A model generated the notes under the pieces. That model was not told the origin of the DNA, ran no database searches, and worked only from the letters and a program-made list of their open reading frames with translations. The translations under genes were made by a program, and so were the position numbers. 5,030 bases of DNA from JBOHER01 sp050701115 (GTDB lineage: Bacteria > Actinomycetota > Actinomycetes > Mycobacteriales > Pseudonocardiaceae), in NCBI GenBank assembly GCA_050701115.1, contig JBOHER010000229.1, positions 1-5,030 on the forward strand, read 5' to 3'. Every line of letters starts with the position of its first letter. Position 1 is the first letter of the stretch. This document shows, piece after piece, positions 1 through 5,030 of the stretch.

Positions 1-1
1 G

Positions 2-859
2 TCAGGAGCCGAACCTGCGCTGCCGCCAGGCGAAATCGCGCAGCGCGCGCAAGAAGTCGACCCGCCTAAAGGCCGGCCAATACGCCTCGGTGAACCAGAA
101 CTCAGAGTGCGCCGATTGCCAGAGCAAGAATCCGGAGAGACGCTGCTCACCGGATGTCCGAATGATCAGGTCCGGGTCAGGCTGTCCTGAGGTGTACAGG
201 TGCTCCGAGATGTGGTCGACGTCCAGCATCTTCGCCAGCTGCTCGATCGTGGTGCCTTCATTCGCGTGCTGCTGCAGCAGCTTTCGGACGGCATCGGCGA
301 TTTCCTGCCGCCCGCCGTAACCGACGGCGACATTGACCTCCATCCCGGTGCGATCGGCGGTCCGGGCTTCGGCGGAACTGAGCCGCTCGGCGATCTCGAC
401 CGGAAGCACGTCCAACGCGCCCACGATCCGCAAGCGCCACAGCTCTTGCGGTTGCGCAAGCTCGTCGACGACGTCCGCGATGATGTCGAGCAACGCCCCG
501 ATCTCTTCTGGGGTCCTGCTGAGATTGTCGGTGGACAGCAGGAACAGCGTCACCACCTCGACGTTGGCCTCCCGGCACCATTCGAGGAGATGAGCGATCT
601 TCTGCGCGCCGACCCGATGCCCGTCACTGACATCGGTGAATCCTGCTTCCCTCGCCCAGCGGCGATTGCCGTCGAGCATAACGGCGATGTGCCGTGGGGT
701 CCGGTCTCCGGCCTGCTGGATCAGCCGACGTCCGTAGGCGCCGTAGACGATGTCAGAGAGAAACTTCCGCAGACTCACGTCGAGGAAGCCTACGCAACGA
801 AGCAGCCGCACGTCATGGAGAGCCACCCGGGACCATGCCTGAGGAGTGTCGCTCGCCAC
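2..859 (-). CDS. Short-chain Z-isoprenyl diphosphate synthase (Z,E-farnesyl diphosphate synthase-like, UppS family)
   Basis: A cis-prenyltransferase, predicted to condense isopentenyl diphosphate with an allylic primer; in mycobacteria the Rv1086-type enzyme makes Z,E-farnesyl diphosphate, which a second synthase extends to decaprenyl diphosphate for cell-wall synthesis. The family blocks appear in order (numbering from the GTG at 857-859, 285 aa): HIAVMLDGNRRWAR with catalytic Asp63, LFLLSTDNLSR at 105-115, GYGGRQEI at 180-187, and RTSGEQRLSGFLLWQ at 234-248 followed by Glu253, expected to bind Mg2+. Leu107 aligns with the leucine (L84 in Rv1086, from memory) that limits product length, favouring a C15 product over undecaprenyl diphosphate. 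The C-terminus is complete (TGA at 2-4). The start is doubtful: the 859 start puts Asp63 about 23 residues deeper than in Rv1086 (Asp40). In-frame GTGs at 809-811 (Val17) and 776-778 (Val28) would give more typical lengths, and none has a clear Shine-Dalgarno. Family certain; exact chain length inferred. Confidence 0.93.
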   Translation of the reverse strand: MASDTPQAWSRVALHDVRLLRCVGFLDVSLRKFLSDIVYGAYGRRLIQQAGDRTPRHIAVMLDGNRRWAREAGFTDVSDGHRVGAQKIAHLLEWCREANVEVVTLFLLSTDNLSRTPEEIGALLDIIADVVDELAQPQELWRLRIVGALDVLPVEIAERLSSAEARTADRTGMEVNVAVGYGGRQEIADAVRKLLQQHANEGTTIEQLAKMLDVDHISEHLYTSGQPDPDLIIRTSGEQRLSGFLLWQSAHSEFWFTEAYWPAFRRVDFLRALRDFAWRQRRFGS

Positions 860-893
860 GAGGCCGGTAATTCAACCTACGGTCACGTAGCCT
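860..893. promoter_or_regulatory. Divergent promoter spacer with 14-bp interrupted palindrome
   Basis: The 34 bp between the outermost divergent start codons contain CTACG-GTCA-CGTAG (877-890), perfect five-base arms around four bases. On the plus strand TAGCCT (888-893) fits the actinobacterial -10 pattern TANNNT and lies directly before the ATG at 894. On the minus strand TAGGTT (complement of 874-879) also fits and would start transcription near 867. I see no clear -35 elements. The palindrome overlaps both -10 candidates, so a bound repressor could control both genes; that is inference from position only. If the synthase start is internal, the true spacer extends left to about 778-808. 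Confidence 0.4.
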
Positions 894-1586
894 ATGGCCG
901 TGAGCGCGACTGCCGAGACCAAGGAATCGGACACCCTTCCCGCGTTGGTACGTCCGAGGCTGCGGGGGCACATACACTTCTGGTCGTTCTTCTGCGCGCT
1001 GGCCGCGGGCGCGACGCTGATCTCGCTCGCCGCGTCCACCGTGTCCGGCCTCGCCGCGCTGGCGACCTCGGTCTACGGCGCGACGGTGTTAGGCCTGTTC
1101 GGCGTGAGCGCGCTGTACCACCGGCGAACCTGGACCAGCCGAGCCGTCTATACCTGGATGAAGCGGCTCGACCACTCCATGATCTTCCTATTCATCGCGG
1201 GCACCTATACCCCGTTCACGCTGCTCGCGATGTCCCAGCCGACCGGCTACATCGTGCTCGGCGTGGTCTGGGGCGGAGCGATCGCAGGCGTGGCATTGAA
1301 GCTGTTGTGGCCGGACGCGCCGCGCTGGCTAGGCGTGCCGATTTACGTCGCTCTGGGCTGGGTCGCGGTCTTCGTGCTGCCGGAGATCCTGGACAACGCC
1401 GGTGTGACCGCGCTGATGTTGCTGGTGGTCGGCGGCGCGTTCTACACCATCGGCGGCGCGTTCTATGCCGCCCGGTGGCCGAAGCTATGGCCGCAGACCT
1501 TCGGGTACCACGAGGTGTTCCACGCCTTCACCGTGGTCGCGGCGATCTGCCACTACGTCGCGATCTGGTTCGCCATGTACGGCTAG
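894..1586 (+). CDS. HlyIII / PAQR family integral membrane protein
   Basis: A 230-aa polytopic membrane protein of the hemolysin III (PAQR) family. It has about seven hydrophobic segments: roughly 29-50, 53-72, 95-113, 118-138, 146-163, 171-192 and 209-228. The family's metal-site residues are all present: SALYH (Ser72, His76), LDHSMIFLFIAGTYTP with Asp93, and YHEVFH giving His206 and His210. In animal PAQR receptors these bind zinc and support ceramidase-like activity; in bacteria the role is not settled, and 'hemolysin' is historical. The N-terminal 25 residues are polar and probably cytoplasmic. The ATG at 894 has no convincing Shine-Dalgarno. Codon 3 is GTG (900-902) and lies six bases after TAGCCT, so a leaderless start there is possible and would drop only two residues. 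It is divergent from the Z-prenyl synthase, as in M. tuberculosis Rv1085c/Rv1086, and convergent with the ABC ATPase. Confidence 0.92.
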   Translation: MAVSATAETKESDTLPALVRPRLRGHIHFWSFFCALAAGATLISLAASTVSGLAALATSVYGATVLGLFGVSALYHRRTWTSRAVYTWMKRLDHSMIFLFIAGTYTPFTLLAMSQPTGYIVLGVVWGGAIAGVALKLLWPDAPRWLGVPIYVALGWVAVFVLPEILDNAGVTALMLLVVGGAFYTIGGAFYAARWPKLWPQTFGYHEVFHAFTVVAAICHYVAIWFAMYG

Positions 1587-1767
1587 CGACGGCGTCAGCC
1601 CGGGGTCGACGCGGTGGGGATGGTGGGGGCCCGTCATCCGCGCGGTCCGGCGGGACCCGGGTAGCGACCTCCGGGATTGCTGACGCCTCGGTGAGTGTCA
1701 CGTTCGGCCCGACCTATCGTTCGAGTGTCACACTCACCGAGCAGCCGACGCTCGTAGCCCAGTGACG
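1587..1767. other. Convergent intergenic region, no gene
   Basis: These 181 bp separate two genes whose 3' ends face each other. I find no credible reading frame of its own. The left part (about 1600-1670) is very G/C rich with short G runs (GG, GGGG, GG, GGGGG within 1613-1629). The right part holds the nested inverted and direct repeats listed separately. A second inverted repeat, GGCGTCAGC at 1591-1599 and GCTGACGCC at 1679-1687, brackets the G-rich part with perfect nine-base arms 79 nt apart. The first arm begins five bases after the HlyIII stop codon. Confidence 0.7.
1687..1741. repeat. 12-bp perfect inverted repeat with nested palindrome; candidate bidirectional terminator or dispersed repeat
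   Basis: CTCGGTGAGTGT (1687-1698) is exactly complementary to ACACTCACCGAG (1730-1741), with 31 nt between the arms. Pairing stops at C/C mismatches on both sides, so the arm length is well defined. Inside, GAGTGTCAC occurs twice in direct orientation (1693-1701 and 1723-1731, period 30), and 1723-1735 is itself palindromic (GAGTGT-C-ACACTC). CGTTCG also occurs twice (1701-1706 and 1718-1723). A stem-loop in either transcript could end transcription of both convergent genes; actinobacterial terminators often lack a U tract, and none is seen here. The nested symmetry would also suit a dispersed intergenic element or a protein-binding site. Function is inferred. Confidence 0.55.
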
Positions 1768-2844
<1,077 letters not shown>

Positions 2845-2854
2845 GTTCGATCAA

Positions 2855-2877
2855 TCCCTTCGCCGGCACCGCGCCGG
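2855..2877 (-). promoter_or_regulatory. Ribosome binding site with an abutting small hairpin before the ABC ATPase gene
   Basis: Read on the minus strand, CCGGC (2877-2873), a five-base loop, and GCCGG (2867-2863) can form a short G/C stem that ends two bases before the AAGGGA ribosome binding site (2860-2855). It fills part of the 46-nt gap after the hydrolase stop. It may adjust translation or message processing between hydrolase and ATPase, but five-base G/C stems are common by chance at this base composition. The ribosome binding site itself supports the chosen ATG at 2844. Confidence 0.35.
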
Positions 2878-2890
2878 TACGCGTTGACGA

Positions 2891-3739
2891 TCAGTTGGTC
2901 GTTGGTGTCCGGCTGAGCCCGGCGTACAGGTGAGGCCGCCGGTCGGCGAATGCGTGGTTGTGCGGCCCAAGCGACTTGTCCCGCGCGGCCGCCAGATCGA
3001 CGCTCGCCGTGAGCACAATCGAGCGATCGCCTTTGCCGTCCGCGGGATCCGAGCGCGCCAGGACGTAGCCGGAATGGTCGATGATCGCGCTGCCGCGGAT
3101 CCAGTCGGTGCCGCGCTCGACCCCGCACCGGTCCGCCACGACAATGGGAATCTTGTTGACCGCGGCAGAGGCCTGGGCCTTGATCAGTTCGACCGGCCGC
3201 TCGCCGGACGGTCGCGGAAGCCACGGCCAGTTGCACGGCGCGGCGATGATGTCGGCCCCGTCCAGCGCGGCGAGCCGGACCCACTCGGGAAACTCGAGGT
3301 CGTAGCAGATCATCACCGCGACCCGGCCCACTTCGGTGTCAACGGCGACCGGCGCCGCGGAGCCCGGCGTGAACAACTCAGGTTCCCGGCCCCACAGGTG
3401 CACCTTGCGGTAGTTGTGCCGAACCCGCCCAGCCTCGACGAGGAATGCCGAGTTGTAGACAGCTCCCTCACCGCCGAGCTCCGCGTAGCCGCCGACGAGC
3501 ACACAGCCGAGCTCCGCCGAAAGCCCGCGCAACAGCTCGACGGTAGGGCCGCCCGGTCCTTCCGCGGCAGCTCGCGCCTCATCGGCAGCTACGAAACACG
3601 ATCCGCACACGGCCAGTTCCGGAAGCACGACCAGTCCGGCACCCGCATCAACGGCTTCTCTGACCGCACGTTCGACGTGCGAGGTGTCAGGGTGATCGAC
3701 GTCCGCGAAGGTCTGGCAAGCGGCAACGGTGACCAGCAT
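2891..3739 (-). CDS. Carbon-nitrogen hydrolase, nitrilase superfamily (probable aliphatic amidase or carbamoyl hydrolase)
   Basis: A cytoplasmic thiol hydrolase that cleaves a non-peptide C-N bond (amide, nitrile or N-carbamoyl) and releases ammonia, or an amine and CO2. From the ATG at 3737-3739 the protein is 282 aa, usual for the single-domain class. The catalytic triad is complete: Glu41 in VVLPELAVCG, Lys112 in YRKVHLW, and Cys145 in MICYDLEFPE. The second family glutamate is probably Glu119 (GREPELF). ICYDLEFPE resembles the amidase/Nit-like branches more than true nitrilases, so amidase activity is favoured; the substrate is unknown. Start choice: the ATG is five bases after the cupin stop, with GAGG three bases and GGAGG thirteen bases upstream, and the protein then begins with the strand expected for the fold (MLVTVAACQ). 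An in-frame TTG at 3814 is rejected because it would overlap the cupin gene by 70 bases with low-complexity sequence. The tight spacing implies co-transcription, probably coupled translation, with the cupin. Confidence 0.92.
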   Translation of the reverse strand: MLVTVAACQTFADVDHPDTSHVERAVREAVDAGAGLVVLPELAVCGSCFVAADEARAAAEGPGGPTVELLRGLSAELGCVLVGGYAELGGEGAVYNSAFLVEAGRVRHNYRKVHLWGREPELFTPGSAAPVAVDTEVGRVAVMICYDLEFPEWVRLAALDGADIIAAPCNWPWLPRPSGERPVELIKAQASAAVNKIPIVVADRCGVERGTDWIRGSAIIDHSGYVLARSDPADGKGDRSIVLTASVDLAAARDKSLGPHNHAFADRRPHLYAGLSRTPTTN

Positions 3740-3744
3740 CGACC

Positions 3745-4893
3745 TCAGTCGTCCTCCGTCGCCATTCCCATCACCGCGGCAGGCGCGCGATAGCCGTTGG
3801 GATCGAGGACCCAACCTTCCTTACGCGCATGACGAACCACGTCCGCCGACCAGTCCAGCCGGACCCTGCCGTCGCCGCTGTTGACCACCAGCAGCTCACC
3901 GTGGCCTTCTTCGGCGTCCAGCAGGGTGAAGGACCGCCACGCGCCCGGCGGCACAGAGAACGAGTCGAGGTGCCCCAGTTCCACGACCTGCTCGTCACCG
4001 CCGACGTTGACGTTCACGCGCCAACGGCCGGCCTTCGCGGTGACAACCTGGGAGCGCTGGTGTCGATGGGTCAGCATGCCCTCCCCTGGCACCGCACGCA
4101 GCCATGCGACGTTGAAGCCGTGTGGTTCGTGCAGTCGCGGAACGGCCCGGCGATCCTCACTCATCCCGTACCCGATCACCAGGCTCAGCCGCGCCCCGCC
4201 ACCCGGCAGTTCCGAGCAGAGGAAGGGCCGATCCACCCAGACACGATCGCCGGGCCGCGTCACCCGCGAGCGGAACTGTTTTACCGCGAAGGAATCCAGT
4301 TTGGCGATCTCTTCCTCCGGCATCGGCTTGACCAGCTCCGCTTCGCCAGGCCGTTCATCCCCCGCCACGGTGTCGATCAAACGGTTGTCGGCAGTGAGGT
4401 ACAAACCGTGGCCCGCGGCATCCTCGAGGACCCTGGGACCCCAGATGATGCCGCCGGTGTCGTCCTGCCCCAGAACCGTCAGCAAGACTCCGTCATCGGG
4501 TCCCAAGTTGGTGAACCCTCGAAAGATCCACGTGGGCACCGAGATCACGTCTCCGTCGGTCGACAGGTATTCGCCCTGTGTACCGTCGGCACCCCACCGC
4601 AGCAGGTACTCCCCGTCGAAGTTGATGAACACCTCGGCGGTGAAGTGCAGATGCAGGCTGTTCACCACGCCGGTGGGCATCCCAGCCGCACCCAGGTTGA
4701 ACCCGTGGCGCTCCTGCAGGTTGATGAACTGATCCGCGTTCTGCGAGACGCCCGCGCCGATGAAGGAGTAGTTGTCCTTCTTGTCCGAGCCGGGCGTACG
4801 GCAGTCGATGAACGCGGCCTTGCACGGCACCCAGTCCTGGCGCAGGATCGTGCGACGCCGGATCTCGGCGGGCGGGACGGTGACGTTGTCCAT
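3745..4893 (-). CDS. Two-domain cupin protein with non-canonical metal sites, function unknown
   Basis: A 382-aa soluble protein with two cupin beta-barrels. Domain 1 (about 60-150) has motif 1 as HLHFTAEVF: His81, His83 and Glu87 in the usual HxHxxxE spacing. Its motif 2, PTWIFRGFTN (120-129), has Arg125 where the third metal histidine normally sits. Domain 2 (about 250-345) has His276 and His278 but Gln282 at the glutamate position, and PPGAWRSF (315-322) again has Arg (320) in place of histidine. A linker rich in acidic residues (about 170-205) joins the barrels. Bicupins include gentisate-type ring-cleavage dioxygenases, quercetinase and oxalate decarboxylase, but the altered ligands prevent a specific call; domain 1 could hold a 2-His/1-Glu metal and be the active one. 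The ATG at 4891-4893 has a strong AAGGAG (complement of 4899-4904) five bases upstream. It sits directly before the hydrolase, so the two probably act on the same compound or on successive intermediates. Confidence 0.85.
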   Translation of the reverse strand: MDNVTVPPAEIRRRTILRQDWVPCKAAFIDCRTPGSDKKDNYSFIGAGVSQNADQFINLQERHGFNLGAAGMPTGVVNSLHLHFTAEVFINFDGEYLLRWGADGTQGEYLSTDGDVISVPTWIFRGFTNLGPDDGVLLTVLGQDDTGGIIWGPRVLEDAAGHGLYLTADNRLIDTVAGDERPGEAELVKPMPEEEIAKLDSFAVKQFRSRVTRPGDRVWVDRPFLCSELPGGGARLSLVIGYGMSEDRRAVPRLHEPHGFNVAWLRAVPGEGMLTHRHQRSQVVTAKAGRWRVNVNVGGDEQVVELGHLDSFSVPPGAWRSFTLLDAEEGHGELLVVNSGDGRVRLDWSADVVRHARKEGWVLDPNGYRAPAAVMGMATEDD

Positions 4894-4898
4894 GCTTT

Positions 4899-4904
4899 CT
4901 CCTT
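4899..4904 (-). promoter_or_regulatory. Ribosome binding site of the cupin gene
   Basis: AAGGAG on the minus strand lies five bases before the ATG at 4893. It is the strongest Shine-Dalgarno in the window and fixes the cupin start. Confidence 0.75.
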
Positions 4905-4934
4905 CGACGCGTGGCGTCCGTAGCTGCGATGGTC

Positions 4935-5030
4935 TTAGTAGATGTTGGGCGTGAGCTCCTGCTCGTCGCCGCGGGTGCTGTTGATCTGGGCGCGCAAGGC
5001 GATCTCGTCGTACACCCGCATCTCACGCAC
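4935..5030 (-). CDS. Partial CDS, C-terminal 31 residues of an unidentified protein
   Basis: On the minus strand the sequence is open from the window edge to a TAA at 4935-4937. It encodes 31 residues: VREMRVYDEIALRAQ followed by INSTRGDEQELTPNIY. The third codon position is G or C in 30 of 31 codons, the exception being CGT, which is strong evidence for real coding in this genome. The reading frame is in register with the last base of the window. The gene lies 41 nt upstream of the cupin and in the same direction, so it is probably the preceding operon member. The tail is too short to assign to a family. VYDEI faintly recalls the ends of small subunits of ring-hydroxylating dioxygenases, which would fit a catabolic operon, but this is weak and should not be used as an annotation. 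Confidence 0.72.
   Translation of the reverse strand: MREMRVYDEIALRAQINSTRGDEQELTPNIY

Noticed and set aside
1613..1629. Possible two-tier G-quadruplex from four G runs
   Set aside because: Two runs are only GG, and such patterns are expected by chance in G/C-rich spacers. It is not supported beyond base composition.
200..1765. Long plus-strand open frame of 521 codons across the Z-prenyl synthase and HlyIII genes
   Set aside because: It is antisense to one well-recognised gene and out of frame with another. Its translation is rich in Arg, Asp and Gly with no family motif, as expected for a shadow frame in high-GC DNA.
2930..3793. Plus-strand open frame of 287 codons opposite the C-N hydrolase
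   Set aside because: The opposite strand carries a complete catalytic triad; this frame is Arg/Asp-rich shadow sequence.
3740..3814. Upstream TTG start adding 25 residues to the C-N hydrolase
   Set aside because: It would overlap the cupin by 70 bases and add Arg/Gly-rich residues before the conserved fold start; the ATG at 3739 fits better.
3829..4923. Plus-strand open frame of 364 codons opposite the cupin gene
   Set aside because: The minus-strand cupin has clear motifs and a strong ribosome binding site. The antisense product has no recognisable domain or hydrophobic pattern.
4493..5026. Minus-strand open frame of 177 codons over the start of the cupin gene
   Set aside because: It is frame-shifted from both the cupin and the upstream partial gene, is low-complexity (Arg/Thr/Ser-rich) and would overlap both real frames.

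Overview
The window looks like chromosomal DNA of a high-GC actinobacterium. G/C dominates third codon positions, there are GTG starts, and TANNNT-type -10 hexamers sit right beside start codons. The best lineage clue is the left end: a short-chain Z-prenyl diphosphate synthase of the Mycobacterium tuberculosis Rv1086 type, divergent from a HlyIII/PAQR membrane protein, the same gene pair and orientation as Rv1086/Rv1085c. I would place the source in Mycobacteriales/Pseudonocardiaceae; this is inference from remembered family knowledge, not from a search.

Layout. (1) 2-859 (-): Z-farnesyl diphosphate synthase-like enzyme, complete at the C-terminus, with an uncertain start. (2) 860-893: a very short divergent promoter spacer holding a 14-bp interrupted palindrome and -10-like hexamers on both strands. 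(3) 894-1586 (+): HlyIII/PAQR seven-helix membrane protein. (4) 1587-1767: a 181-bp gene-free convergent spacer with a perfect 12-bp inverted repeat, a nested GAGTGT-C-ACACTC palindrome and a 9-nt direct repeat; probably a bidirectional terminator and/or a dispersed intergenic repeat. (5) 1768-5030 (-): an operon-like run, transcribed right to left: the last 31 codons of an unidentified gene (edge), a two-domain cupin, a nitrilase-superfamily C-N hydrolase, and a CUT1/MalK-UgpC-type sugar ABC transporter ATPase. Gaps are 41, 5 and 46 nt.

How the genes may work together. The left pair belongs to the conserved background: Z,E-farnesyl diphosphate is the primer for decaprenyl phosphate used in cell-wall synthesis, and the HlyIII neighbour has no established role in actinobacteria. 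The right-hand run looks like part of an uptake-and-catabolism operon. An imported small molecule (transporter ATPase here; permeases and binding protein not in view) would be acted on by an amidase/nitrilase-type hydrolase and a bicupin protein. The substrate cannot be read from the sequence. The most unusual protein is the bicupin, whose two metal sites depart from the cupin consensus in a patterned way. I see no CRISPR array, tRNA, rRNA, insertion sequence, phage gene or recognised defence system.
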